From an uncultured Ectothiorhodospiraceae bacterium (GTDB lineage: Bacteria; Pseudomonadota; Gammaproteobacteria; Nevskiales; Oceanococcaceae), in assembly GCA_937141935.1 (NCBI GenBank), contig CAKZQS010000040.1, positions 62,001 through 126,000 of the forward strand: DNA of 64,000 nucleotides, given 5' to 3'. Shown here piece by piece: positions 37,366 through 47,781 of the stretch (position 1 is its first letter; each line of letters begins with the position of its first letter). A program made the position numbers and the translations under genes. Under the pieces are notes generated by a model, which saw only the letters and a list, made by a program, of their open reading frames with translations, did not search any database and was not told the DNA's origin.

Positions 37366-38103
37366 ATGGCGGATCGCGGCCGGCGCTCCTGGCTGCTGGC
37401 GCGCGGCGGTCGCGCCTGGTGGGGGCGGCTGCGTGCGGAGGTCGCAGGCACGCCCCCTGCGGCCTTCCGCCGCTATCTGCTGGTGCTGCTCGTCGGCGCC
37501 GTCATTACGGGCCTGAGCACCTACCTCGTGGTCCAGGCCGGCGCCTGGGCCGCACCCCGCGGCCTGCAGCAATGGGATGCGCAGCTGCTGCGCACCCTGG
37601 TGGCGCATGGCCCCGTCAGTTTTCTGGATGCGATTTCCTTCGAGTCGCCGGGCAACCTGACCTATCTCTTTCCACTGACCACCGCGGTGGCGGTGTTCGC
37701 GGTCTGGCAGCGACATCTGTTCGTGGCCATCAGCATCCTGGCCGCCTATCACCTGCAGCGAATCTTCGTGTTTGCCGGCTGGTCCGTCTGGGACCGACCG
37801 CGGCCGACCCTGGTGGCCGACGGCATCGCCGCGCCGGCGCTGCACTCCTACCCCTCGGGTCATGCGGCACTGAGCTTTGCCGTCTATGGCTATCTGGCCT
37901 GGCTCTGGCTGCGCCGCAGCCGCAGCCTCTCCGAACGCGTCTTCGTGCTGCTGGTCACCGGCGCCGGCCTGGCCCTGATTGGCCTCGCGCGAATTGCGCT
38001 TGGCGCGCACTGGCCCAGCGACATCCTCGCCGGCTGGCTGATTGCGCTGGCGTGGGTGGCCTGCGTGGCCGCGGCGCAGCGCGCCGCCGAGCGGCAGCTC
38101 TAG
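37366..38103 (+). CDS. PAP2-family phosphatase
   Basis: A 245-residue membrane phosphatase with six predicted helices. The three catalytic motifs are present: RPRPTL with preceding basic residues (about 144), YPSGHAA (about 161-167) and RIALGAHWPSD (about 207-217). It likely dephosphorylates phosphatidate, undecaprenyl pyrophosphate or a related lipid on the periplasmic side. ATG at 37366 (a GTG lies one codon earlier). Its last 4 bases overlap the end of the converging YfcC-type gene. Confidence 0.86.
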   Translation: MADRGRRSWLLARGGRAWWGRLRAEVAGTPPAAFRRYLLVLLVGAVITGLSTYLVVQAGAWAAPRGLQQWDAQLLRTLVAHGPVSFLDAISFESPGNLTYLFPLTTAVAVFAVWQRHLFVAISILAAYHLQRIFVFAGWSVWDRPRPTLVADGIAAPALHSYPSGHAALSFAVYGYLAWLWLRRSRSLSERVFVLLVTGAGLALIGLARIALGAHWPSDILAGWLIALAWVACVAAAQRAAERQL

Positions 38104-39479
38104 CGGTAGCCCAGCAGCACGGCCAGCACCAGCGTCAGGCTGGCGGCGGCCATCAGTTGCAGCATCAGCGGGCCGATGAAGCGCAGCCAGCGGTCATAGG
38201 GCACGCCGCAGACGCCCAGAATGCCCATCAGCACGGCGTTGGTGGGCACCAGGATGTTCATGAAGCCATCGCCCATCTGGTAGGCCAGCACGGCCACCTG
38301 GCGGGACACACCGACCAGGTCGCCGATGGGCGCCATCAGCGGCATCGTCACATAGGCTTGGCCGGAGCCGGAGGGCACGAAGAAGTTCAGCAGGCTCTGG
38401 ATGCCCAGCATGCCGATGGCGGCGCCGGCACTGCCGATCTGGGCCAGCGGCGTGGCCAGCCCGTTGACGATGGTGTGCAGCACCTGGCCGTCGGACAGGA
38501 TGAGCTCGATGCTGCGGGCGAAGCCGATCAGCAGCGCCGTGCCGGTGAGCTCGGCCGCGCCGGCCGTGAAGTGGCGGGCGATGTCGCTGAGCGACAGCCG
38601 CGCCAGCAGGCCGCTGAGCAGTGCCAGGGCCAGGAACACCGCACCCAGCTCCACCAGGTACCAGCCGTGCTGGGTGATGCCCCAGATCAGCAAGACCAGC
38701 GTGGCGCCGAGCAGCGCGAGGATGGCGCGGTGGTGGCCGCGCACCTCCGGGTGTTCCGGCGGGGCGCTGGCCTGGGCCTCGGGCACATCGGCCACCAGCG
38801 AGGCGGCCGGGTCCTCGCGCACCATCTTCGCGTAGCGCCACACATGCCAGGTGCCCAGCGCGACGAAGGGCGCGAAGAGCGCGATCCGCAACGGCCAGCC
38901 GGACAGCGGCTGCAGGCCGGCCACCTCCTGCGCGACCAGCACGGTGAAGGGGTTGATGGCCGCGGTGCCATAGCCGATGCCATAGCCCACCAGGATGATG
39001 CCCACCGCGGTCATCGTGTCCATGCGCAGGCCCACGCACAGGCTGACCAAAATCGCCGTCAGCGGGATGTATTCGGCCGCCATGCCGATGGTCGACGAGC
39101 CCAGCGCGAAGGCGGTCACGCCGCCCGCCACCAGCAGTAGCGGGCGGTGGGAAAAGCGCAGCAGCGCGCGGCCCAGCGCGGCGTCCAGCGCCCCGGTGGC
39201 GCGCACCACGGCCAGCGCGCCGCCGATCAGAAAGACGAAGAAAATGATGCCCTGCGCGGCTTCCAGCCCGCGCGGGATCACCGTCAGCAGCGCGTGCAGC
39301 GGCGGCGGCTCGGCCTCGGCCAGCACCGCATAGGTGCCGGGTACCACCACCTCGCGGCCCTGTTCATTGGGCGCCGTCGCAAACTCGCCGGCCGGCAGCA
39401 GCCAGGTCAGCGCGTAGGCGAAGACGATCATCGCGTAGAGCAGGACGAGCGTATGCGGGACGCGCAGGCGGCTGGTCAT
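38100..39479 (-). CDS. YfcC family (ion transporter superfamily) membrane protein
   Basis: A 459-residue inner-membrane carrier with about 12 helices. It has PHTLVLLYAMIVFAYALTWLLPAGEF at the N-terminus, a GSSTIGMAAEYIPL segment, YGIGYGTAAINPFTVLVAQ and the closing SGSGQAYVTMPLMAPIGDL, all characteristic of the YfcC/ArcD-like group of basic amino acid or dicarboxylate carriers. GGGGGA precedes ATG 39479. It lies upstream of, but on the same strand as, nothing else, so it is monocistronic. Confidence 0.86.
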   Translation of the reverse strand: MTSRLRVPHTLVLLYAMIVFAYALTWLLPAGEFATAPNEQGREVVVPGTYAVLAEAEPPPLHALLTVIPRGLEAAQGIIFFVFLIGGALAVVRATGALDAALGRALLRFSHRPLLLVAGGVTAFALGSSTIGMAAEYIPLTAILVSLCVGLRMDTMTAVGIILVGYGIGYGTAAINPFTVLVAQEVAGLQPLSGWPLRIALFAPFVALGTWHVWRYAKMVREDPAASLVADVPEAQASAPPEHPEVRGHHRAILALLGATLVLLIWGITQHGWYLVELGAVFLALALLSGLLARLSLSDIARHFTAGAAELTGTALLIGFARSIELILSDGQVLHTIVNGLATPLAQIGSAGAAIGMLGIQSLLNFFVPSGSGQAYVTMPLMAPIGDLVGVSRQVAVLAYQMGDGFMNILVPTNAVLMGILGVCGVPYDRWLRFIGPLMLQLMAAASLTLVLAVLLGYR

Positions 39480-39614
39480 TGGTGTTCCCCCAGTGGCCGG
39501 GCCGGCGGGCCCGAATGCGGCGCGCCCCGACCCCCGGGGCACGCGCGGTGATGGTTGTTGTTTCGTGGCGGCGATGGCCGCGCGACGCCCCCGATTATCG
39601 CCGCGGGCGTGGCC

Positions 39615-40796
39615 TCAAAGCACGTCGCGGGCCTGGGCAAAGGCCTCCAGCGCCTGATCGATATCGTCGTGGCTCAGCACGGCGGACATCTGCGTGCGGA
39701 TACGGGCCTGCTCGCGCGGCACCACCGGGAAGGAGAAGGCGATGACATACACGCCCAGCTCCAGCAGGCGCTCGGCCAGCTTGCCCGCCTTGCGGGCGTC
39801 GCCCAGCATCACCGGGATGATGGGGTGCTCGCCGGGCTTGAGCGTGTAGTCCAGCGCTTCCAGCCCCGCGCGGAAGCGCTGCGAGACCTCGCGGAGTTGC
39901 TCTTGGAGCCCGCCCTCGCGTACCAGCTGCAGCGCCTTGCGTGAGCCGGCCACCGCGGCGGGCGAGACCGTGTTGGAAAAGAGATAGGGCCGCGAGCGCT
40001 GGCGCAGCAGGGCGACGACGTCGGCGCTGGCCGCGGTAAAGCCACCGCTGGCGCCGCCCAGCGCCTTGCCCAGCGTGCCGGTGATGATGTCCACGCGGTC
40101 CATGCAGCCGCGGTGCTCGTGGGTGCCGCGACCGGTTTCGCCCACGAAGCCGGTGGCGTGGCTGTCGTCCACATGCACCAGCGCCCCGTAGCGCTGGGCC
40201 AGCGCGCAGATCTGGTCCAGCGGCGCGATGGTGCCGTCCATCGAAAAGACGCCATCGGTGGTGATCAGCTTGAAGCGGGCGCCGTCGCGGTCGGCCTGCT
40301 TGAGCTTTTGCTCCAGCTCGGCCATGTCGCAGTTGGCATAGCGGTAGCGCTCGGCTTTGCACAGGCGCACGCCGTCGATGATGCTGGCGTGGTTCAGCGC
40401 GTCCGAAATCACCGCGTCCTCCGGGCCCAGCAGCGTTTCGAAGAGGCCGCCATTGGCATCGAAGCAGCTGGGGTAGAGGATGCAATCCTCCAGGCCCAGA
40501 AAATCGGCCAGCTCGGCCTCGAAGTCCTTGTGCAGCGTCTGCGTGCCGCAGATAAAGCGCACCGAAGCCAGGCCAAAACCCCAGCTCTGCAGCGCCTCGG
40601 CGGCGGCCTCGCGCACCGCCGGGTGCTGGGCCAGGCCGAGGTAGTTGTTGGCGCAGAGGTTCAGCACCGGCTGGCCCTGGCGGACGCGCACATGCGTGCC
40701 CTGCGGGCCGGAGAGCTCGCGCTCGGTCTTGTACAGCCCGGCCTCGCGGATCTCGTCGAGCTGCGCCGCCACGTGGCGGGCAAAGGCCTCGTTCAT
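39615..40796 (-). CDS. glycine C-acetyltransferase (2-amino-3-ketobutyrate CoA ligase)
   Basis: A 393-residue PLP enzyme that cleaves 2-amino-3-ketobutyrate with CoA to glycine and acetyl-CoA, the second step of threonine degradation. Diagnostic features: [10 protein letters not shown] (about 49), [12 protein letters not shown] (about 80), DDSHATGF (about 210) and the PLP lysine in [10 protein letters not shown] (about 243). It follows tdh with a 1-base overlap, forming the classical tdh-kbl unit at the 3' end of a longer operon. Confidence 0.95.
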   Translation of the reverse strand: MNEAFARHVAAQLDEIREAGLYKTERELSGPQGTHVRVRQGQPVLNLCANNYLGLAQHPAVREAAAEALQSWGFGLASVRFICGTQTLHKDFEAELADFLGLEDCILYPSCFDANGGLFETLLGPEDAVISDALNHASIIDGVRLCKAERYRYANCDMAELEQKLKQADRDGARFKLITTDGVFSMDGTIAPLDQICALAQRYGALVHVDDSHATGFVGETGRGTHEHRGCMDRVDIITGTLGKALGGASGGFTAASADVVALLRQRSRPYLFSNTVSPAAVAGSRKALQLVREGGLQEQLREVSQRFRAGLEALDYTLKPGEHPIIPVMLGDARKAGKLAERLLELGVYVIAFSFPVVPREQARIRTQMSAVLSHDDIDQALEAFAQARDVL

Positions 40797-41827
40797 CAGA
40801 TGTCTTCCCAGTTCAGAATGACCTTGCCGGCGTTGCCGCTGCGCATGGCCTCGAAGCCCTCGCGGAATTCGTCATAGCGCAGCCGGTGCGAGATGACCGG
40901 CGCCACGTCCAGGCCGGACTCGACCATCACGCTCATCTTGTACCAGGTCTCGTACATCTCCCGGCCGTAGATGCCCTTGATCGTCAGCATGTTGAAGATC
41001 ACGGTGTTCCAGTCGATGGCCACGTCCTCGCTGGGGATGCCCAGCAGGGCCACCTTGCCGCCATGGCACATATTGCCCAGCAGGTCGCGCAGGGCCTGGG
41101 CGTTGCCGCTCATTTCCAGGCCGACGTCAAAGCCCTCGTGCATGCCCAGGGCCTTTTGTGCGTCGGCGATTTTCTGGCTGCGCACGTCCACTACATGGTT
41201 GGCGCCCAGGCGCTGCGCCAGCTCCAGCCGCTGCGGGTTGATGTCGGTCACCACCACATGCCGGGCGCCGGCGTGGCGGCATACGGCGGCGGCCATCACC
41301 CCGATGGGGCCGGCACCGGTGATCAGCACGTCCTCGCCGAGCAAATCGAAGGACAACGCCGTGTGCACCGCATTGCCCAGCGGGTCGAACATCGCGGCCA
41401 CGTCCAGGTCGATGCCCGGGCGGTGCTCCCAGACGTTGCTCATCGGCAGGGCCACCAGCTCGGCGAAGGCGCCGGGGCGGTTGACGCCGATGCCGGAGGT
41501 CTTGGCGCAGAGGTGGCGCCGCCCGGCCATGCAGTTGCGGCAGCGGCCGCAGACGACGTGGCCCTCGCCGGAAACGATCTGCCCGGGCGCGAAGTCGTTG
41601 ACGTTGCTGCCGACCTTGACGATCTCGCCCACGAATTCGTGGCCGACGACCATCGGCACGGGGATGGTCTTTTGCGCCCAGGCGTCCCAGTTGTAGATGT
41701 GCAGATCGGTACCGCAGATCGCGGTGCGGGCCACGCGGATCAGCACATCGTTGATGCCGATCTGCGGCTCGGGCACATCCTCCAGCCACAGCCCGGGCTC
41801 GGCATGGCGCTTGACCAGTGCCTTCAT
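40796..41827 (-). CDS. L-threonine 3-dehydrogenase
   Basis: A 343-residue zinc/NAD enzyme oxidising threonine to 2-amino-3-ketobutyrate. It shows catalytic zinc ligands around CGTDLHIY and GHEF, structural zinc cysteines in [15 protein letters not shown], and the NAD motif [12 protein letters not shown] (about 171). Substrate goes to the adjacent glycine C-acetyltransferase. Its start overlaps the stop of the upstream lytic transglycosylase gene by 4 bases. Confidence 0.95.
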   Translation of the reverse strand: MKALVKRHAEPGLWLEDVPEPQIGINDVLIRVARTAICGTDLHIYNWDAWAQKTIPVPMVVGHEFVGEIVKVGSNVNDFAPGQIVSGEGHVVCGRCRNCMAGRRHLCAKTSGIGVNRPGAFAELVALPMSNVWEHRPGIDLDVAAMFDPLGNAVHTALSFDLLGEDVLITGAGPIGVMAAAVCRHAGARHVVVTDINPQRLELAQRLGANHVVDVRSQKIADAQKALGMHEGFDVGLEMSGNAQALRDLLGNMCHGGKVALLGIPSEDVAIDWNTVIFNMLTIKGIYGREMYETWYKMSVMVESGLDVAPVISHRLRYDEFREGFEAMRSGNAGKVILNWEDI

Positions 41828-43092
41828 CGGCTGGCCCCGTCGGCGTGCTCCGGCGTCGGCGTGGGCGGCGGCACGACGGCGGCCGGGTCGATCTCCAGCG
41901 CCTCCAGCACTTCGCCGTCCAGGTGGCCATCGGCCACCAGGTCACGGTCGGCCTGGAAGGCGCGCAGCGCGGCGCGCGTGCCGCCACCCAGGATGCCGTC
42001 GACCTCGCCGGCCTCGTAGCCCAGCGCGTTCAGCCGCTCCTGCACGGCCTTCACGGTGGCCAGGCGCATGCGCTCGGGCGGCTCGGCGGCAATGCGTTCC
42101 AGCGCGCCGCCGCCCACGATGCGGTCGGCCAGGTGGCCGACGGCCAGCGCGTAGAAGTCGGAGTTGTTCCAGCGCTTGATCACGCGAAAGTTGGGGTAGA
42201 CCAGGAAGGCCGGGCCATCGGCGCCCGCCGGCACCAGCAGCGCGGCCTCGAAGTCCGCCACCGGCAGCGGCGCGCCGCTGGCGTGGCGCAGGCCCAGCCG
42301 CGCCCATTCGCGCAAGGGGCGCATCGTGCGGCCGTCGCCCAGCGCGTAGTCAAAGCCCGGCGGCAGCGTGATTTCGCGGCCCCAGCGCTGGTCGGTGTTC
42401 CAGCCCAGCTCGGCCAGGAAGTGCGCGGCCGACTCCAGCGCATCGGGCACGCTGTTGAACAGGTCCACCCGGCCGTCGCCGTCGCCATCGCGGCCATAGC
42501 GGCGGTAGTTCGAGGGCATGAACTGCACCAGGCCCAGCGCGCCGGCCCAGGAACCGCGCAGCGCCTGCTGGCCCAGGCCCTGCTCATCCAGCAGTTGCAA
42601 CGCGGCCAGCAGCTCGCCGCGGAAGTAGCCGCTGCGGCGGGTGTCGCAGGCCAGCGTGGCCAGCGCATCCAGGCTGGGCGTGTCGCCGAGGTAGCTGCCG
42701 AAGTTGGTCTCCAGGCCCCAGAAGGCGACGATGTAGCGGCCGGGCACGCCGTAGCGCTGTTGCAGCTCCCACAGCCGGTCGCGGTGTTCGGCAAACAGCT
42801 CGCGGCCGCGCTCGATGCGCCGCTCGCTGACCGCGCGGTTGAAATAGCGGGCGAAGCTGGAGGTGAACTCCGGCTGGCGCCGGTCCAGCGCAATGACATC
42901 GGGCCGCCAGGCCAGCTTGGGCATGACCTGTTCGCGCGTGGCCTCGCTGACGCCGGCCGCGGCGGCGCGCTGCTCGATCTCCTCCAGGCAGGCGGCGAAG
43001 TTTTCGGGCTCGGCGTTCGGGTCCTGCGCCCAGGCCGGCAGGGCTAGGCTGCAGAGCAGGGCGGCCGTCGCCGCGGTGCGGGTCTGTGTCAT
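41824..43092 (-). CDS. lytic murein transglycosylase (MltB/SltB-like) with peptidoglycan-binding domain
   Basis: A 422-residue periplasmic enzyme with a signal peptide (about 1-22, LALPAWAQ). The SLT-type domain contains the catalytic Glu in FWGLETNFG (about 126), [11 protein letters not shown] (about 188) and [15 protein letters not shown]-terminal PG_binding_1 module (about 345-405) has [29 protein letters not shown]. It cleaves the glycan strand to anhydro-muropeptides. It overlaps genes on both sides by 4 bases. No Cys lipobox is seen, so it is probably soluble. Confidence 0.9.
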   Translation of the reverse strand: MTQTRTAATAALLCSLALPAWAQDPNAEPENFAACLEEIEQRAAAAGVSEATREQVMPKLAWRPDVIALDRRQPEFTSSFARYFNRAVSERRIERGRELFAEHRDRLWELQQRYGVPGRYIVAFWGLETNFGSYLGDTPSLDALATLACDTRRSGYFRGELLAALQLLDEQGLGQQALRGSWAGALGLVQFMPSNYRRYGRDGDGDGRVDLFNSVPDALESAAHFLAELGWNTDQRWGREITLPPGFDYALGDGRTMRPLREWARLGLRHASGAPLPVADFEAALLVPAGADGPAFLVYPNFRVIKRWNNSDFYALAVGHLADRIVGGGALERIAAEPPERMRLATVKAVQERLNALGYEAGEVDGILGGGTRAALRAFQADRDLVADGHLDGEVLEALEIDPAAVVPPPTPTPEHADGASR

Positions 43093-44408
43093 TCCATCTC
43101 CACCAGGCTAAGCGCCAGCTCGACCGCCTGCTCGGCATTCAGCCGCGGGTCGACCCGGCTGGTATAGGCGCGCTCCAGATCCGCAGACTGCAGATCGCGC
43201 GCGCCACCCAGGCATTCGGTCACGTTATCGCCCGTGAGTTCCAGGTGCACCCCGCCCAGGCGGCTGCCCAGCGCGCGGTGGATCTCGAAACTGGCGGCGA
43301 TCTCCGCCTGAATTTTGGCAAAGGGGCGCGTCTTGTAGCCATTGGCGGTGGTTTCGGTGTTGCCGTGCATGGGGTCGCACAGCCACAGGACCCGGCGTTG
43401 CTCGGCGGCCAGGCGTTCGATGATCGGCGGCAGGCCATCGCGCACGGCGTCGGCGCCAAAGCGCGCTATCAGCACCAGCTTGCCGGCCTCGTTGCGCGGG
43501 TTCAGGCGCCGGCACAGCTCCAGCACCCACTCCGGGTCCATCTGCGGGCCCACCTTCACGCCGATGGGGTTGGCCACGCCGGCGAAGAAGGCCATATGCG
43601 CGCCATCCAGCGCCGCCGTGCGCACGCCAATCCAGGGGAAGTGGGTGGACAGCGCATAGTGTTCGGCGCCGTGGGCCTGAAGCTGCGCCTGCTCGTAGTC
43701 GAGCAGCAGCGCCTCATGCGAGCTGTACAGCGCGATGCGCTCCAGCGCGCTGCTGGAGGCCCGGGTCAGCCGCTCCATGAAACGCACGGCGTCGCGCACC
43801 CCCTGCACCCGGCGCCGGTATTCGACGGCCTGCGGGCTGTCCGCCATCCAGGGGAACTCCCAGAACTGCGGGTGGTGCAGGTCAGCAAAGCCGCCCTCGA
43901 TCAAGCCGCGCAGGTGGTTCATCGTCATGCCGGCCAGCAGGTGGCCCTGCAGCAGGCGCTGCGGGTCCGGGTTGCGGGCCTGCGCGGTGAATTCGGGCGC
44001 ATTGACGTTGTCGCCGCGGTAGCTGGGCAGCGTGAGCCCATCGCGGGTTTCGGTGGGCGCCGAGCGCGGCTTGGCGTACTGCCCGCCGATGCGGCCGATC
44101 CGCAGCACGCCCTGTTCGCGGCCGTGCACCAGGATCAGGCTCATTTGCAGCAGCACCTGCAGCTGGCTCTTAACCCGGGCACTGCTGCATTCGGCGAAGG
44201 ACTCGGCGCAATCGCCGCCCTGCAGCACGAACTGCTCGCCGCGCTCGGCCGCGGCCAGCTCGGCGCGCAGCCGGCGCACCTCGGCCACGGTGACCAGCGA
44301 GGGCAGGGCGCGGATGCGCTCCAGCGTGAGCCCCAGCGCCTGTGGGTCCGGCCATTCGGGCTGCTGCGCGGCGGCGTAGTCGCGCCAGGTGTCGGGCTGC
44401 CAGCTCAT
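43089..44408 (-). CDS. class II (plant-type) DAHP synthase
   Basis: A 439-residue enzyme condensing erythrose 4-phosphate and phosphoenolpyruvate, the first shikimate step. Family II landmarks: QGGDCAESF (about 62), RIGGQYAKPRS (about 105), NHLRGLIEGGFADLHHP, DPMHGNT (about 350) and THFPWIG. ATG 44408 is inside the stop of the upstream hydrolase gene (ATGA); longer in-frame extensions lack support. Class II enzymes occur in chorismate synthesis and in secondary metabolism; nothing else nearby suggests a phenazine-type cluster. Confidence 0.93.
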   Translation of the reverse strand: MSWQPDTWRDYAAAQQPEWPDPQALGLTLERIRALPSLVTVAEVRRLRAELAAAERGEQFVLQGGDCAESFAECSSARVKSQLQVLLQMSLILVHGREQGVLRIGRIGGQYAKPRSAPTETRDGLTLPSYRGDNVNAPEFTAQARNPDPQRLLQGHLLAGMTMNHLRGLIEGGFADLHHPQFWEFPWMADSPQAVEYRRRVQGVRDAVRFMERLTRASSSALERIALYSSHEALLLDYEQAQLQAHGAEHYALSTHFPWIGVRTAALDGAHMAFFAGVANPIGVKVGPQMDPEWVLELCRRLNPRNEAGKLVLIARFGADAVRDGLPPIIERLAAEQRRVLWLCDPMHGNTETTANGYKTRPFAKIQAEIAASFEIHRALGSRLGGVHLELTGDNVTECLGGARDLQSADLERAYTSRVDPRLNAEQAVELALSLVEME

Positions 44409-45274
44409 CGCGTGGCCCCCGCATGGAAGCGCAGCAACGCATCGCGGACCTGCTTGGGCTGCTCCCACAGCAGGAAGTGCCCGGCCTCGGGCAGGCGCAG
44501 CACTTCGCGGCGCGTGTCGGCCGGCAGGCGCTGCAGCAGGGCCTGCGGGCTGCGGGGGTCGACCAGGCTGTCCTGCTCGCCCTGGATCAGCAGCACCGGC
44601 GCGCGGATCTTGCCCATCGCCGGCAGCAGCGCCTCGAGCTGCTCGGCCAGCGCCAGGACCTCCGCGTTGGCGTGTTCCCATTCGCGCGGCAGCAGCCAGC
44701 GGCCCAGGGCGTTGTCGGCCAGGCGGTTGTACCAGCGCGGCTGCTCATACGCCGGGTCCAGCGAGCCGGCCACCAATGTCAGGCCCTGGACCCGTTCGGG
44801 CAGCAGGAAAGCCAGCCACAGGGCCAGGGGCGCGCCGAGGGAATGGCCCAGCAGCTGCAGCGGCTGATCCGGTGGCAGCAGGCTGATGAGCTGGTGCGCC
44901 TGCAGTTCCAGATCCGGCATCACCGGCACATCGCTGCGGCCAAAGCCGGGCCGGTCCATTGCCAGCATGTCGTAGTGCTGCGCCAGCGCCGCGTCCGCCA
45001 GGTACCAGCGGAAGTTGTCGGCCGAACCGGGGGTGCCGTGGATCAGCACCAGCAGGGGCCGCGCGGCGTCCGCCGGGCTCGCGCTGCCGCCTTGGTTCGC
45101 CGGCGCGGTGCGGTAGGCCAGCGGCCCCTCGCTATGCAGCGGCGCCTCGAAACCGGGGTCCACCGGGGGCATCTCCGGCCCCATGCTGCAGGCGGCGAGC
45201 AGCAACGCCGCCAGCGCCGGCGCCACACGGCGGCGCCGGGCCGCGGCGGCGGCCCCTAGCGCGGACAGGCTCAT
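44405..45274 (-). CDS. alpha/beta hydrolase lipoprotein
   Basis: A 289-residue lipoprotein (lipobox LLLAAC at about 24-29) with the alpha/beta hydrolase fold: oxyanion loop IHGTPGS (about 79), nucleophile GHSLGA (about 143), acid in GEQDSLVDP and His in EAGHFLLWE (about 264). Substrate unknown. The gene lies between two overlapping partners in the long leftward operon. Confidence 0.85.
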   Translation of the reverse strand: MSLSALGAAAAARRRRVAPALAALLLAACSMGPEMPPVDPGFEAPLHSEGPLAYRTAPANQGGSASPADAARPLLVLIHGTPGSADNFRWYLADAALAQHYDMLAMDRPGFGRSDVPVMPDLELQAHQLISLLPPDQPLQLLGHSLGAPLALWLAFLLPERVQGLTLVAGSLDPAYEQPRWYNRLADNALGRWLLPREWEHANAEVLALAEQLEALLPAMGKIRAPVLLIQGEQDSLVDPRSPQALLQRLPADTRREVLRLPEAGHFLLWEQPKQVRDALLRFHAGATR

Positions 45275-46122
45275 CGGGGCGCCTCAAGCGCGCGCGCCAT
45301 GAAGTCGCGGATCTCGCCCCAGTCGTCCTCGTCGAGCAGGAAGTTGGTGAAGTGGCCGCGGGCGAAGCGCTCGTGCAATTCGACCGGTACCTCGACGGCG
45401 CGCAGCGCGCTGGCCAGGCGGCGCGACTGCTCCAGCGGCACCAGCGTGTCCCAGGTGCCGTGCCACAGCGCGGTGGGCGGCACTTGCGCGTTGACCTTGA
45501 AGAGCGGCGAGGCGTCCCGATACACCTGCGTGCCCACGGCCGAGGGCACACCGCCCAGGAACTTGCGCACGATCGGCGACTCGGGGAACTGGGTCAGGTC
45601 GAAGGGCCCGGCGCCGGCGGCCACGACGACCGGTGGCGGCGTGCGCGGGTTGGGCTCATACGCCGCCAGCGCGGCCATGTGGGCGCCGGCCGAATAGCCC
45701 AGCACGCCAATGCGTTCCGGGTCCACGCCCCAGCGGGCGGCGTTCTCGACGATGGCCTGCTGCGCGGCGTGCAGATCCTCGCGCTGGGCCGGCCAGGTGT
45801 GCTCGGGCGCCAGGCGGTAGCCCAGGTTGATGGCCACCCAGCCCGCGGCCAGCACGCGCTCCACGTAGGCCTCCATGTCGGCCGGCTCGCCATCGTCCCA
45901 GCCGCCGCCGTGAATGATCAGCACGCCGGGCCGGGTGCGCTGGTCGGCCGGGCGGCTCACCGCCAGCGTGCGTGCCCCCTGGGCGTCGCCACCGCCGTAG
46001 CCCACGGGGTCGAAGCGCGTCGTCGGGCCGGGCTCCGGGGTGCTGGCGCAGGCCCCGAGCAGCAGCGTGGCGAGCAGGGCAACACAGGCAGGCAGCGGCG
46101 GGCGCCGGCGGCAGTCAGACAT
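45271..46122 (-). CDS. carboxylesterase-like alpha/beta hydrolase lipoprotein
   Basis: A 283-residue lipoprotein (lipobox LLGAC). The HSL/BD-FAE-like pattern HGGGWDDGE (oxyanion, about 80) and nucleophile GYSAGAHMA (about 152-160) are followed by the C-terminal Asp/His region ERFARGHF. It is the promoter-proximal gene of the operon and diverges from rmuC across about 110 bases. ATG 46122 is chosen over an upstream start because the signal peptide begins there. Confidence 0.84.
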   Translation of the reverse strand: MSDCRRRPPLPACVALLATLLLGACASTPEPGPTTRFDPVGYGGGDAQGARTLAVSRPADQRTRPGVLIIHGGGWDDGEPADMEAYVERVLAAGWVAINLGYRLAPEHTWPAQREDLHAAQQAIVENAARWGVDPERIGVLGYSAGAHMAALAAYEPNPRTPPPVVVAAGAGPFDLTQFPESPIVRKFLGGVPSAVGTQVYRDASPLFKVNAQVPPTALWHGTWDTLVPLEQSRRLASALRAVEVPVELHERFARGHFTNFLLDEDDWGEIRDFMARALEAPR

Positions 46123-46232
46123 CGGGGCACTCCAGATGGGGCAGGCTCGGATTTTGAGCCAGCGGCAGGACACAATGGTGACAACATGCACAGCAAACTG
46201 CCGGGGGGATCGTGCCGCTGGGACATCTTGCC

Positions 46233-47663
46233 ATGACGCCTGAAGGCGTTGGACTGATCGCCATTGCCGTCATCGCCGCGGCGCTGGCGTTGCTGGGGCT
46301 GCTGCTGTGGCGCCGCGAACGCGCGGCAACGCAGCGGCTGCAGGCGCAGCTCGAGGAGGCGCGGGCGGAGCAGGGCCAGCAGGCCGTGGCCCTGGCGCAG
46401 GCGCGCGAACGCGCCGAACGCCTGCCCGGCCTGGAGCAGTCCACCGAGGCGTTGCGCGGCGAGCTCTCGGCCCTGCGCGGCGACTATGCGCGGCTGGAAA
46501 CCCGAGCCCAGGCCGAGCGCGAGGCCGCCGCCGAGAAGCTCAAGCTGCTGGAGCAGGCCAAGGCCGAGCTGAGCCAGCAGTTCAAGGTGCTGGCGAACGA
46601 GATTTTTGACGACAAGAGCGCCCGCTTCGTCAAACAGAACCAGGAGCAGCTCGGTGGGCTGCTGGACCCCTTGCGCCAGCGCCTGGGCGAGTTCCAGCAC
46701 AAGGTCGAGCAGTATTACGACAACGAGGGCAAGCAGCGCAGCGCCTTAGCCGAGAAGCTGGAGGGGCTGTCGCGGCTCAACCGCACGCTGTCCGAGGATG
46801 CGCAGGCGCTGACCCGGGCGCTGAAGGGCGAATCCAAGACCCAGGGCAACTGGGGCGAGATGGTGCTGGAGCGCATCCTGGAGAGCCTGGGCCTGGCCCG
46901 CGGGCGCGAATACGAGGTGCAGGTCAGCCACACCGTCGACGGCCGCCGCTTGCAGCCCGATGTGGTGATCCACCTGCCCGACGAGCGCCACATCGTGGTC
47001 GACGCCAAGGTCTCGCTGACCGACTGGGAGGCTGCCTGCCGCGCCGAAACCGAGGCCGAGCGCGCCGAGGCGCTGCGCCGCCACCGGCAAAGCCTGCGCC
47101 AGCACATCCAGGGGCTGGCGGCGAAGAACTACCAGGACCTCTACGCGCTGGATTCGCTGGACTGCGTGGTGATGTTCGTGCCGGTGGAGCCGGCGCTGCT
47201 CAGCGTGGTCTCCGAGGACAGCCAGCTCTTTCAGCAGGCCTGGGAGCAGCAGGTGCTGCTGGTCAGCGCCAGCACGTTGTTCTTCGCGCTGCGCATGGTC
47301 GCCTTCCTGTGGCGCCAGGACGCGCAGAACCGCAACGCCCAGGAGATCGCCCGCCGCGGCGCGGAGCTGTACGACAAGCTGCGCGGCTTTGTCGAAGAGA
47401 TCGACAAGGTCGGCGACTCGCTGGAGCGGGCCCAGCGCAGCTATGCCACGGCCGTGGGCCGCCTGCACCAGGGCAAGGGCAATGTGATCCGCCAGGCCGA
47501 GATGCTGCGCGAACTGGGCATCAAGCCGAAGAAGACCTTGCCGCCCAACTGGCAGGAGCGGGCCGCCGACGCCGACGCCGATGCTGGCGAGGGCGCGCAG
47601 GCGCTGACCGCGCCCGCGGATGAAGCGGGCGCCGACGACGAGCCCGGCGCCAGCGGGCCCTAG
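46233..47663 (+). CDS. DNA recombination protein RmuC
   Basis: A 476-residue protein: N-terminal membrane anchor (about 4-24), a long coiled coil (about 28-150), then the RmuC domain with LQPDVVIHLPDERHIVVDAKVSLTDW (about 247-272), whose Asp and Asp-x-Lys residues form a PD-(D/E)xK-like nuclease core. RmuC limits inversions at short inverted repeats in E. coli. The last about 40 residues are Ala/Asp-rich and disordered. Confidence 0.92.
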   Translation: MTPEGVGLIAIAVIAAALALLGLLLWRRERAATQRLQAQLEEARAEQGQQAVALAQARERAERLPGLEQSTEALRGELSALRGDYARLETRAQAEREAAAEKLKLLEQAKAELSQQFKVLANEIFDDKSARFVKQNQEQLGGLLDPLRQRLGEFQHKVEQYYDNEGKQRSALAEKLEGLSRLNRTLSEDAQALTRALKGESKTQGNWGEMVLERILESLGLARGREYEVQVSHTVDGRRLQPDVVIHLPDERHIVVDAKVSLTDWEAACRAETEAERAEALRRHRQSLRQHIQGLAAKNYQDLYALDSLDCVVMFVPVEPALLSVVSEDSQLFQQAWEQQVLLVSASTLFFALRMVAFLWRQDAQNRNAQEIARRGAELYDKLRGFVEEIDKVGDSLERAQRSYATAVGRLHQGKGNVIRQAEMLRELGIKPKKTLPPNWQERAADADADAGEGAQALTAPADEAGADDEPGASGP

Positions 47664-47781
47664 GCCCGCACAAGTACAGTCTTGGCACAGGCCTGGCACA
47701 GGCATCCGTGGCAGGCCGCTGTTGCGCCCGCCTTCCCGCTAAGCCGACAATCGCCGGTCTACGAGGGAGTCGGGATCAAAC

